From the NCBI GenBank assembly GCA_963821715.1, contig CAWGET010000010.1, positions 1 through 64,000 on the forward strand: 64,000 bases of DNA, read 5' to 3'. A program made the position numbers and the translations under genes. A model generated the notes under the pieces. It was not told where the DNA came from and made no database searches. It worked only from the letters and a program-made list of their open reading frames with translations. Of the stretch, positions 52,879 to 61,260 are shown piece by piece. Position 1 is the first letter of the stretch, and each line of letters opens with the position of its first letter. This DNA comes from CAWGET01 sp963821715. Lineage in GTDB: Bacteria; Bacteroidota; Ignavibacteria; Ignavibacteriales; Melioribacteraceae.

Positions 52879-53871
52879 ATGAAAAAAATTAATTCAGTGG
52901 ACGATATTCATAGCGTTGCGAATGCCTTCCGCGAAAGCAGAATTTTATTAACAGCTGTAGAATTGGATGTGTTTACCGCAATAGGCGAAGGAAGTCTTTC
53001 ATCCAAAGAAATAGCTTTAAGAATTTTGGCCGACGAACGATACACTGACAGACTTTTGAACTCGCTTACGGCTATGGGGCTTTTAGGAAAGAAGGATGGA
53101 AGATTCTCTAACTTTGAAACAGCGTTAAAATATTTAGTTAAAGGGAAAGGAAGTTACATAAGTAATTTAAATCATGCGGCGCGGCTCTGGGAAAGCTGGA
53201 GCGATTTGACCGAAGTAATAAAAAGTGGTAAGAAATCGAACGCGCGCGACCAAAACAGAAGAAGCGGCAAATGGCTGGAATCTTTTATTGCCGCTATGCA
53301 TTATCGCGCAACAGAACAAGCGAAAACAGTTGCAGAAAATTTAGATCTTTCGAACGTTAAAAAATCCCTCGACGTCGGCGGAGGATCGGGCGCATTTACA
53401 ATCGGTTTCGTTGAAGAAAATCCGGAAATTAGAGGAGTGGTGTTTGATCTTCCAGATGTTATTCCTCTTACTAAACGATACGTTGAAGAATCCGGATTAT
53501 CGGGTAAAATAAATTTCATCGAAGGCGATTATCATTCCGATAATTTTGGCACTGACTATGATTTGATTTTTATCTCTGCTGTTGCGCATATTAATTCTCC
53601 GGAAGAAAACCGTGAATTGATCCGGAAAAGTTTTGAAGCGCTTAACGACGGAGGACAAATTGTCATTTCGGATTTTATTATGAACGACGAAAGAACGGAG
53701 CCGGATTTTGGGACACTCTTCGCGATAAATATGCTGGTAAATACCGAAAGCGGTGACGCCTATACGGAAACTGAGGTAAGTACGTGGCTTGAAGAAGCGG
53801 GCTTCGGAAAAATTGAGCGGAAAGAAACAGGATTTGGCGCTTCGTTAATGATTGGAAGAAAAGCAATGTAA
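52879..53871 (+). CDS. O-methyltransferase, acetylserotonin/hydroxyneurosporene type
   Basis: The 330-residue protein has an N-terminal winged-helix dimerisation domain (FRESRILLTAVELDVFTAIG, about 14-90) and a class I SAM-binding domain (SLDVGGGSGAFTIGF, GVVFDLPDVI, INFIEGDYH, YDLIFISAVAHIN). This is the O-methyltransferase 2 layout used on small aromatic or carotenoid substrates. A catalytic His is expected near AVAHIN. No pathway genes adjoin it, so the substrate is unknown. AAGGA precedes the ATG. Confidence 0.88.
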   Translation: MKKINSVDDIHSVANAFRESRILLTAVELDVFTAIGEGSLSSKEIALRILADERYTDRLLNSLTAMGLLGKKDGRFSNFETALKYLVKGKGSYISNLNHAARLWESWSDLTEVIKSGKKSNARDQNRRSGKWLESFIAAMHYRATEQAKTVAENLDLSNVKKSLDVGGGSGAFTIGFVEENPEIRGVVFDLPDVIPLTKRYVEESGLSGKINFIEGDYHSDNFGTDYDLIFISAVAHINSPEENRELIRKSFEALNDGGQIVISDFIMNDERTEPDFGTLFAINMLVNTESGDAYTETEVSTWLEEAGFGKIERKETGFGASLMIGRKAM

Positions 53872-53916
53872 AGTAGGTTTATATATTTGATCGACTTGCA
53901 ATTATCTAAAAATAGC

Positions 53917-53936
53917 GGAAAGGGCATGCCCTTTCC
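53917..53936. repeat. Perfect 20-base palindrome
   Basis: GGAAAGGGCATGCCCTTTCC is a perfect self-complementary 20-mer, 45 bases after the methyltransferase stop and 17 bases before another palindrome. A symmetric protein-binding site or part of the repeat family is possible. Confidence 0.75.
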
Positions 53937-53953
53937 CTAAATTGTTTTCAATT

Positions 53954-53981
53954 GTAGAGACGTCGCATGCAACGTCTCTAC
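53954..53981. repeat. Intergenic palindrome, GTAGAGACGT type
   Basis: The 10-bp arms GTAGAGACGT / ACGTCTCTAC flank CGCATGCA. It matches the frame of the elements at 21561, 23820 and 60107, and lies between convergent genes (methyltransferase and gpmI). Confidence 0.8.
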
Positions 53982-54003
53982 ATCTATGAAATTGCGATAA
54001 TTG

Positions 54004-55638
54004 TTACTGCTTTTGAAATGTGATTAATGATTTATCATAACCTTCAACGTTTTTAAATCCAAGCAAATTCAATATCGTTCCGGCAATGTTTGTTAATCCG
54101 GGATGCTCTAAATCAGCCATTTTATATTCGCCGTTATAATTCGGATCGTAAATTATAAAAGGAACCGGATTAAGCGTATGAGATGTTTTAACATCCTTCT
54201 TCCCCTTTTTCATAGTGAACATTTCATCGGCGTTTCCGTGATCCGCTGTTATCAAAGCGATGCCGCCAACTTCGTCAATAACCGGAAGAAGTTTGCCAAG
54301 ACATTCATCGACCGTTTCCACAGCGATGATCGCGGCGTCTACTTTGCCGGAATGACCAACCATATCACCATTTGGATAGTTCAATCTTCCCCATCGGTAT
54401 TTCCCGCTCTTCATCAAATCTATCACTTCGTCCGTAATTTCGTAAGCCTTCATCTTTGGGGCTTTATCAAATTCAATTTTATCGGAAGGTATCTCAACGT
54501 ATTTTTCAAGTTCTTCATTTATATAACCGGATCGGTTCCCGTTCCAGAAATAAGTAACATGCCCAAACTTCTGTGTTTCGGAAACAGCGAAAGAAGTAAC
54601 TCCAGCGTCGCATAAATATTCGCTGATTGTTTGGTCGATTGCCGGAGGCACGACGAGATAATTTCTTGGGATATGAAGATCGCCGTCATATTCCATCATT
54701 CCGGCGTAAAAAATATCGGGCTTTCTTTCCCGGTCAAATTTATCAAAATTTTCTTCTTCGAACGCGCGCGAAATTTCAATCGCTCTATCGCCCCGAAAGT
54801 TAAAAAATATTACGGCGTCTCCGTCTTCGATTGTTCCTACGGGATTACCGTTTTCGTCGGCTACAACAAATGAATCTAAATATTGATCAATAATTTCCGG
54901 GTCTTCATCATAAAAAGTTTTTACGGCTTCGGAAGCCGAGCTGAATTTGCGGGCTTTTCCAAGGACATGAGCCTCCCATCCTTTTTTAACTATATCCCAA
55001 TCGGCATTGTAGCGGTCCATTGTAGTTTTCATTCTTCCGCCGCCCGAAGCAATTTGGTAATCGTAATTTTTTTCATCGCTAATTTTCTTTAATAGTTCTT
55101 CAAGCGGTTCAACATAATTTAACGCAGATTTTTCCCCAACGTCTCTTCCGTCCAATAAAGTATGAACGCGCAATTTTTCCACGCCTGACTCTGCCGCTTT
55201 ATTTATCAGCGCGAATAATTGATCAATATGTGAGTGAACATTTCCGTCGGAAAGCAATCCTATAAAATGCAGCGTTCCGCCGCTCTTGGCTTTTTCAACT
55301 GCTTTCTTCCATGTTTCGCCTTCAAAAATATGTCCGGATTCTATTGATTGATTTACTAATTTCGCACCTTGCGCAAAGACTCTCCCGGCGCCAATTGCAT
55401 TGTGTCCAACCTCGCTGTTACCCATATCGTCTTCAGTCGGTAATCCAACAGCCGGTCCGTGAGCTTTCAAATCAACTCGCAGTTCCGATTGCATCAGTTT
55501 ATCGAGATTCGGCGTATCCGCCAAATAAACGGCATCCGATTCGTCTTTTCTTCCGATACCAACACCATCCATAATCACAAGCAAAACCGGTCCTTTACGC
55601 CCGTTAAAATTTTGCAGCTTCTCTAATTTCAGTTCCAT
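54004..55638 (-). CDS. gpmI: 2,3-bisphosphoglycerate-independent phosphoglycerate mutase
   Basis: The 544-residue Mn2+ enzyme interconverts 3- and 2-phosphoglycerate in glycolysis. The alkaline-phosphatase-like core has VIMDGVGIG (Asp24 metal ligand), the catalytic Ser75 in MGNSEVGHNAIGAG, and the metal site LITADHGNAD near the C-terminus. The inserted transferase domain (about 95-320) includes HTLLDGRDVGE and GRMKTTMDRY. It is slightly longer than the usual 510 residues. AAGGA precedes the ATG; a monocistronic housekeeping gene. Confidence 0.96.
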   Translation of the reverse strand: MELKLEKLQNFNGRKGPVLLVIMDGVGIGRKDESDAVYLADTPNLDKLMQSELRVDLKAHGPAVGLPTEDDMGNSEVGHNAIGAGRVFAQGAKLVNQSIESGHIFEGETWKKAVEKAKSGGTLHFIGLLSDGNVHSHIDQLFALINKAAESGVEKLRVHTLLDGRDVGEKSALNYVEPLEELLKKISDEKNYDYQIASGGGRMKTTMDRYNADWDIVKKGWEAHVLGKARKFSSASEAVKTFYDEDPEIIDQYLDSFVVADENGNPVGTIEDGDAVIFFNFRGDRAIEISRAFEEENFDKFDRERKPDIFYAGMMEYDGDLHIPRNYLVVPPAIDQTISEYLCDAGVTSFAVSETQKFGHVTYFWNGNRSGYINEELEKYVEIPSDKIEFDKAPKMKAYEITDEVIDLMKSGKYRWGRLNYPNGDMVGHSGKVDAAIIAVETVDECLGKLLPVIDEVGGIALITADHGNADEMFTMKKGKKDVKTSHTLNPVPFIIYDPNYNGEYKMADLEHPGLTNIAGTILNLLGFKNVEGYDKSLITFQKQ

Positions 55639-55774
55639 AGTTTGTCCTTTTAGTATAAACAGTTCAAGTTTATAATATAGCCACGAAATGAAATTTTATC
55701 AAATAATCTTTTCTTTAAAAAAGATTTATGTTAATTTCTACGATGGATGTATCCAAAAACAGAAAAAGATTTAG

Positions 55775-56230
55775 ATGAACAACGAAATATTATATCATTT
55801 TTTTGACGACGACGATTTCCTCCGTATCTCCAATAAAATTCAGGAAACGGAAAAAATAACTTCCGGTGAAATTCGGATAAGCATCAAAGAGAAAAAATCT
55901 CTTCGTCAAAAAAACAAAGACCTGCGTAAGCTGGCTGAAGAAGAATTTTATAAGCTTAATATGAACAACACGAGAGACAAAACAGGCATCCTCATTTTCA
56001 TCATCCTGCAAGAAAGGCAATTTTTAATTCTGGCTGATTCGGGAATCAATGAAAAAGTCTCTCAACAAACCTGGGATGAAGTTAGAAACGAAATGCAGAA
56101 AAAATTTAAGGAAGGATTTTATACTGAAGGAATACTTTCGGGGATTGAGCGTGTAGGACAGATTCTCAGCGAACATTTCCCCATTAAACCGGACGACACG
56201 AACGAACTTTCCAATAAAGTAGTTGTATAA
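55775..56230 (+). CDS. TPM-domain protein (TLP18.3/Psb32/MOLO-1 type)
   Basis: The 151-residue protein has the TPM pattern: IQETEKITSGEIRISIKE, then TGILIFIILQERQFLILAD, then GINEKVSQQTWDEVRNEM and GILSGIERVGQILSEHF. It has no signal peptide or membrane helix, unlike the exported YgcG types, so it is probably cytosolic. Related proteins lie beside LemA, but none is here. Function is unknown; some TPM proteins have acid phosphatase activity in plants. Confidence 0.82.
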   Translation: MNNEILYHFFDDDDFLRISNKIQETEKITSGEIRISIKEKKSLRQKNKDLRKLAEEEFYKLNMNNTRDKTGILIFIILQERQFLILADSGINEKVSQQTWDEVRNEMQKKFKEGFYTEGILSGIERVGQILSEHFPIKPDDTNELSNKVVV

Positions 56231-56304
56231 ATAAAAAATTTAGCCGATAATAAGACAATAGCTCTTGTTGAACTTTTTGCTTTAATTTATTTGTTTAGAA
56301 TTTA

Positions 56305-57252
56305 ATGATTATTAAAAGAAGAAAATTTTTAAAGAAAAGTTTCTGGATTTCCGCGGCGGCCTTGCTTACAGATCCGTTTTCGCTGATGACTGAGACGAAA
56401 GCTGACCCGCCGGTGAAACTTAATTACAAGCCGGAGCCGGGCAATTGGAACGACGATGAAATAACGCTTAGCTGGATAGGGCATTCTACGGTTTTAATAA
56501 ATTTTTACGGAACCTGGATAGTTACCGATCCCGCACTGGGCAACCGCGTTGGGTTGAATATTTTTGGAAAAACCTTTGGTCCTTCGCGCTTAACTCCACC
56601 TGCTTTAACTTTTGATGAATTTCCTAAACCGGATCTTATTCTTCTTTCTCATGCGCATATGGATCATACCGATTCCAAAACATTGAAAAAATTTACAAAA
56701 AAATTCCCGGGTCAGATAGACGTTGTTGCAGCTTTCAACACCGGCGATGTAATAGACGAACATAAATGGAGATCTGTTTCCATTTTGGATTGGGGAATGA
56801 CGAAAAATGTGGAAAACGTAAAGATTACAGCGAGCGAAGTAGATCATTTCGGATGGCGCCTGCCTTGGGAAAAAGACAGAAGCCGCGGTTACTTTGAAGA
56901 CGGCAGAAGCTACAACGCTTATGTTATTGAAAAGAACGGAAAGAAAATCTTATTCGGCGGCGATACACGGGATACAAAAGCGCTTGAATCCTTGAGCGAT
57001 GAAGAAATTGATATCGCGCTGATGCCCGTTGGCGCTTACAATCCCTGGCGGCGTTATCATTGCGATCCTGAAGAAGCTCTGCAGATGGCAAATAACATTA
57101 ACGCAAAATATTTTGTCCCAATACACTGTAAAACATTCCGTCAGGGGAAAGAACCATTTAACGAACCGATTGACTGGGTAAAAAATTCGATACCAAATTA
57201 TAATTTAAAATTAGGATTGGAAGAGATTGGAGAAACTTTTAAGCTGATTTAA
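56305..57252 (+). CDS. Exported MBL-fold metallohydrolase (NAPE-PLD/UlaG-like)
   Basis: The 315-residue protein has a twin-arginine-type start (KRRKFLKKSFWISAAALL), so it may be exported folded by Tat. The metallo-beta-lactamase core has SWIGHSTVLINFYGTWIVTD, SHAHMDHTD (two-metal site), VDHFGWRLP, LFGGDTRDT and FVPIHCKTF. The branch with WIGHS and GGDT resembles N-acyl-phosphatidylethanolamine phospholipase D-like and UlaG-like lactonases. Function in the periplasm is likely but unknown. The stop is ten bases from the convergent exporter gene. Confidence 0.86.
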   Translation: MIIKRRKFLKKSFWISAAALLTDPFSLMTETKADPPVKLNYKPEPGNWNDDEITLSWIGHSTVLINFYGTWIVTDPALGNRVGLNIFGKTFGPSRLTPPALTFDEFPKPDLILLSHAHMDHTDSKTLKKFTKKFPGQIDVVAAFNTGDVIDEHKWRSVSILDWGMTKNVENVKITASEVDHFGWRLPWEKDRSRGYFEDGRSYNAYVIEKNGKKILFGGDTRDTKALESLSDEEIDIALMPVGAYNPWRRYHCDPEEALQMANNINAKYFVPIHCKTFRQGKEPFNEPIDWVKNSIPNYNLKLGLEEIGETFKLI

Positions 57253-57262
57253 GTTGAGTATT

Positions 57263-58153
57263 TCATTTCCCTATCCGCTGTATAAAAATTCCGCCAACAA
57301 TTAAAACTAATCCGATAATTGAAGAAAACAAAAGTGTTTCTTTTAAGATGAGCGCAATGAAAACCAATGAAATAAAGGGCGACAGATAAGCGAGTGTTGA
57401 AGTCTTCGCTTTGTTATCGCTAAGCTGAAGGGCTTTCATCCAAAGGAAAAAAGTTATTCCCATTTCAAAAAGCCCGATATAAGCCGCTCCGAAAATAAAT
57501 GAATAATCATTCAGTTTAAATGAATCGAAAAGAAAAATATATACGGCCGTAAATATTGTTCCGGTAAAAAACGCTCCGAATAATTTTATTCCGCTCTCCC
57601 GTTCATCTTTTAAATTTAAAATCCAAAAAGACGCCCAGATGAGAGAACTTCCGGCGGCTAACAATACTCCTAATATGCTGTGGAATTCCAGAGAGAAGAG
57701 ATCACCGCGAGTAGCTATAACGGCGACTCCAAAGAAGGCAAGTATAAGTCCCGCGATAGTTTTCAACGCAAGTTTCTGATCTAAAAAAATAACCGAAAAA
57801 ATAGAAATAGCGATTGGCCATGTGTAATTTAGCGGCTGCGCTTCCTGCGCCGGAAGTAAAGAATATGCTTTGAATAAAACGAGATAGTAAAAGAAAGGAT
57901 TTATCAATCCCAGCGCCGCGTTTTTAATTAGAGATCTTCCTGCAAAAATATTTTTTATTTTTACACCCGCCTCTCTTTTCGCAAAGAAGAACAAGATTAC
58001 TGAGCTGAAAAAGGAAGAATAAAAAAGGAGTTGAACATAATTCATCCCGTCCAGCGTTAACTTAAAAGCGGTTGCAACCGTGGACCAGAATAAAACTGCG
58101 CTTACGGCAAAAAGATTTGATTTTGTTTGGATGTTCAAAAAATTTCCCGGCAA
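57263..58153 (-). CDS. EamA/DMT-family transporter
   Basis: The 296-residue membrane protein has ten hydrophobic helices in two EamA halves (first half includes FWSTVATAFKLTLDGMNYVQ, INPFFYYLVLFKAYSLLPAQ and LNYTWPIAISIFSVIFLDQK; second LGVLLAAGSSLIWASFWIL and STLAYLSPFISLVFIALIL). This family exports metabolites or amino acids across the inner membrane. Substrate unknown. It is convergent with the MBL hydrolase and divergent from the DUF2721 gene. Confidence 0.88.
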   Translation of the reverse strand: MPGNFLNIQTKSNLFAVSAVLFWSTVATAFKLTLDGMNYVQLLFYSSFFSSVILFFFAKREAGVKIKNIFAGRSLIKNAALGLINPFFYYLVLFKAYSLLPAQEAQPLNYTWPIAISIFSVIFLDQKLALKTIAGLILAFFGVAVIATRGDLFSLEFHSILGVLLAAGSSLIWASFWILNLKDERESGIKLFGAFFTGTIFTAVYIFLFDSFKLNDYSFIFGAAYIGLFEMGITFFLWMKALQLSDNKAKTSTLAYLSPFISLVFIALILKETLLFSSIIGLVLIVGGIFIQRIGK

Positions 58154-58238
58154 AAAAGGAAGATAATTTATTTTTATTAAAATATCTCTAAATTTAATAT
58201 TGATTTATTCTTCTGCATAGATTTTAGGGGGAGCGCAA

Positions 58239-58733
58239 ATGGACGAGATGATATTCTTCAATAAGCTGGATATTAAACTTTTAATCCAGTTAATGCTTGC
58301 GCCGGCTGTTATGATTAGCGCGTGCGGGCTTTTGATATTAGGAATTAATAACAAGTATTCCATCGTCGTTAACAGAATTCGTCTGCTCAACGAAGAACGC
58401 AGGAAGATTAAATTCAAAATTGGGGGCGAAGCTTATTCAACCGAGGAAAACGTCCGGTTAGAAAGTATTACTATTCAATTAAAGCTGCTGGTTTTTCGGG
58501 TTAAATTAGTTCGTAATTCAGTTCTCGCTTACACAGCTTCAATAGGACTTTTTGTTTTAACCTCGCTGCTCCTTGGTCTTCTTTATTTTTTGAAGATCAA
58601 TATTCTTTATATGTTTATAATTCTTGCGTTCATTGCCGGTATGATCTCCTTATTTTGCGGCGTATATTTTGCCGCGCGCGAAATTTTGAAGGGGTACGAA
58701 ATTATAAATTTAGAAGTTAAAGCGGATGAATGA
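58239..58733 (+). CDS. DUF2721 family membrane protein
   Basis: The 164-residue protein has three membrane helices (about 17-37, 96-117, 122-145) and matches DUF2721: LAPAVMISACGLLILGINNK, then the charged RIRLLNEERRKIKF segment. Function is unknown. Its stop overlaps the start of aat by eight bases, so the pair is cotranscribed and translationally coupled. Confidence 0.8.
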   Translation: MDEMIFFNKLDIKLLIQLMLAPAVMISACGLLILGINNKYSIVVNRIRLLNEERRKIKFKIGGEAYSTEENVRLESITIQLKLLVFRVKLVRNSVLAYTASIGLFVLTSLLLGLLYFLKINILYMFIILAFIAGMISLFCGVYFAAREILKGYEIINLEVKADE

Positions 58734-59322
58734 TTTATTCTACAACCCGGAGAAACTGCTCGAACCCGATAGAATGATTTTACTCTACGCCCAAGGTGCA
58801 TTTCCAATGGCTGATGAGGATGGAAACATTAACTGGTACATGCCCAATGTAAGAACCATCATCCCGCTCGATGCGTACAACGTTCCCCGCACATTAAAAA
58901 AATTTATGCTTAAAAGCAGATATACTTTTAAATTTGATGAAGACCCAATGCGCATTGTTGAGGAATGTTCAAAAAGAGAAGAAACCTGGATTAATGATGA
59001 ACTTTTTTTAGCATACGAACGTCTTAAACATAGAGGATTTGTTCATTCCGTTGAAGTATACGATGAAGACGAACTAATCGGCGGTCTTTACGGCGTGGCT
59101 TATAAGGGAGCCTTCTTTGGCGAATCGATGTTCTCAAGAAAGACTCAGGCTTCAAAATCAGCGTTAGTAAAATTGATTGAACATCTTAATGAAAAGAATT
59201 TTGATCTGTTGGATGTTCAGTTTTTAACAGACCACTTAAAGATGTTTGGCGCAAAAGAAATTTCATTCAAAGAGTTTAACGAATTGTTAATTAAATCCTA
59301 TGACAACAAAACAACTTTCTGA
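58726..59322 (+). CDS. aat: Leucyl/phenylalanyl-tRNA-protein transferase
   Basis: The 198-residue enzyme moves Leu or Phe from tRNA onto N-terminal Arg/Lys of proteins, marking them for ClpAP by the N-end rule. Family motifs are YAQGAFPMADEDG, RTIIPLD, WINDELFLAYERLKHRGFVH, YGVAYKGAFFGESMFSR and ASKSALVKL. It is cytosolic. It overlaps the DUF2721 gene and is followed after 24 bases by a beta-barrel gene. Confidence 0.95.
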   Translation: MNDLFYNPEKLLEPDRMILLYAQGAFPMADEDGNINWYMPNVRTIIPLDAYNVPRTLKKFMLKSRYTFKFDEDPMRIVEECSKREETWINDELFLAYERLKHRGFVHSVEVYDEDELIGGLYGVAYKGAFFGESMFSRKTQASKSALVKLIEHLNEKNFDLLDVQFLTDHLKMFGAKEISFKEFNELLIKSYDNKTTF

Positions 59323-59346
59323 TAAAACAATCGAAAGGAAAAATAT

Positions 59347-60033
59347 ATGAAAACGAAATTCTTTTTAATCCTGTTTCTCTTTTCAGCAGGAGTTATCAGC
59401 CTTCAAGCTCAATCAGCCGGAGGAAGTTTTATGCTCGGATTTCCACAGGGCGATTTCAAGGATAATGTTGACAGAGCTGGTTACGGATTTCAAGTACAGG
59501 GAACTTTGTGGGAACCGAATTCACATCAGCCATTTGCGCTTGGTTTAAATTTAGGATTTCTGATTTACGGCGAAGAGTCCGAAACGCGGCCATTGAGTAC
59601 AACTATTCCGGATGTATTTGTAGATGTTAACCGTACTAACAGCTTGGTAAACTTTCATCTTCTGTTCCAGCTTTCTCCTTTTGAAGGAGGAGTTCGGCCA
59701 TATGCGGAAGGACTTTTCGGCGGCGCTTATATTTTTACAACGACCGATGTAGAAAGCCAGAATTCCGGTGATAATGTATTTGAAACGAATAATTTCGACG
59801 ATTTTACCTGGAGTTACGGAGCCGGAGGCGGTCTTTTAATTAAGCTCCTTGAAAGCGAAGAAGATTTTTCAAACCTATTTCTGGATATCAAAGCCCGCTA
59901 TCTTTTCGGTACAAAAGCGGAATATCTAAAAGAAGGATCGGTAACAATAGAAGACGGGGAAGTTTTTTACGATGTCGTGGAATCGGAAACCGACCTTTTG
60001 ATGTTCCACCTTGGAGTTGTGTTTTATTTTTAA
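59347..60033 (+). CDS. Outer-membrane beta-barrel protein
   Basis: The 228-residue protein has a signal peptide (FFLILFLFSAGVISLQAQ), then barrel strands (SFMLGFPQGDFKDNVDRAGY, FALGLNLGFLIYG, LFLDIKARYLFG) and the end LMFHLGVVFYF, a terminal Phe. It is a small OMP_b-brl-type barrel of unknown role. AAGGAA precedes the ATG. It may share a transcript with aat. Confidence 0.78.
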   Translation: MKTKFFLILFLFSAGVISLQAQSAGGSFMLGFPQGDFKDNVDRAGYGFQVQGTLWEPNSHQPFALGLNLGFLIYGEESETRPLSTTIPDVFVDVNRTNSLVNFHLLFQLSPFEGGVRPYAEGLFGGAYIFTTTDVESQNSGDNVFETNNFDDFTWSYGAGGGLLIKLLESEEDFSNLFLDIKARYLFGTKAEYLKEGSVTIEDGEVFYDVVESETDLLMFHLGVVFYF

Positions 60034-60106
60034 ACTTAGATTGTAGAAACAATATATATTGTGGTTTTTTCTTTTGAAGGAAAAAAGTAATCAGAAGTAA
60101 TTTCGT

Positions 60107-60137
60107 TTTAGAGACGGGATATATTCCCGCCTCTAAA
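60107..60137. repeat. Intergenic palindrome, AGAGACGGGA type
   Basis: TTTAGAG(A)CGGGA and TCCCG(C)CTCTAAA are near-perfect arms, with one mismatch, between convergent genes. It is nearly the same as the element at 23820-23843. Confidence 0.78.
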
Positions 60138-60149
60138 TCAAATTCATAA

Positions 60150-61106
60150 TTACCATGGAAGATTTTCTACATCCACATTTCCTCCGGAAAGTATTATCCC
60201 CGTTTTTTTATTTAGAAATTTTTCTTTGTTCTCAATAACCGCTGCAAGAGTAACGGCCGACGAAGGTTCGACAACTATTTTCATCCGCGTCCAAATCAAT
60301 TTCATCGCTTCAATAATTGTCTCTTCGCTTACCGCTAACATTTCATCAGCATATTGCTGCAGTATTTCAAAAGTTCTGGGCGCAAGAGGCATTCTTAATC
60401 CATCCGCAATTGTTTCAGGTTTTCCCGCCGGATAAATTTTCCCGTCGCGCAGACTTCTCATTGCGTCGTCTGCTGCTTTCGGTTCAACACCGATAACCTT
60501 GGTTGCCGGAGAAAAATACTTTGCCGAAAGAGCCGTGCCGCTTAATAAACCACCGCCGCTAACAGGTGCCATAATGAAATCCAAATCTTTTACATCTTCA
60601 AAAAATTCTTTTGCGCACGTCGCTTGTCCGGCAATAATTCTATCATCATTATAAGGATGAATAAATGCCGCTCCGGTTCTTGAAATTACTTCTCCCACTT
60701 TTTCTTCCCTGCTTTCCTTGGTCGCCGCGCTAAAAATAATTTCCGCTCCGTAACCGGCAACGGCGTTTCTTTTTATCGAAGGCGCATTTTCCGGCATCAC
60801 AATAAATGCTTTTACTCCTTTCAGCTTTGCAGCATATGCAACAGCAGCCGCGTGATTTCCGGATGAGTGAGTTGTTACTCCGTTCTTTAAATCATCTCCG
60901 CTCATAGAAAATATTGCGTTAGCAGCCCCGCGTATTTTAAACGCGCCTGTTTTCTGTAAATTTTCACACTTGAATAAAATTTTACTTCCTGTTATTTCAT
61001 CAATAATTTGCGAAGTAAGAACCGGAGTTCTATGGATGAAATTTTTTATCCGTAAATGCGCTTCATTGATATCTTTTTCGCAGGGAAAATCTTGTCCTAT
61101 TACCAT
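60150..61106 (-). CDS. Threonine/serine dehydratase (PLP)
   Basis: The 318-residue fold-type II PLP enzyme has the PLP lysine Lys57 in TGAFKIRGAAN, the substrate loop SSGNHAAAVAYAAKLKG and the phosphate site VSGGGLLSG. It deaminates threonine (and serine) to 2-oxobutyrate (pyruvate). It lacks the C-terminal ACT-like regulatory domain of biosynthetic IlvA, so it is the short catabolic or serine racemase-like type. It is a single gene. Confidence 0.92.
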   Translation of the reverse strand: MVIGQDFPCEKDINEAHLRIKNFIHRTPVLTSQIIDEITGSKILFKCENLQKTGAFKIRGAANAIFSMSGDDLKNGVTTHSSGNHAAAVAYAAKLKGVKAFIVMPENAPSIKRNAVAGYGAEIIFSAATKESREEKVGEVISRTGAAFIHPYNDDRIIAGQATCAKEFFEDVKDLDFIMAPVSGGGLLSGTALSAKYFSPATKVIGVEPKAADDAMRSLRDGKIYPAGKPETIADGLRMPLAPRTFEILQQYADEMLAVSEETIIEAMKLIWTRMKIVVEPSSAVTLAAVIENKEKFLNKKTGIILSGGNVDVENLPW

Positions 61107-61260
61107 AAGCCTTAATCTATTAATTAAATAATGTAAATTAAAAATTTTTTATAGTATATCTGCTAAAATCACATAAAAGAATAACGATTTAACATTTTTA
61201 AATTGATTATTAATTACAATTGATTTATAATAAGATAAAAGAATATTATACTCTTAGTAA

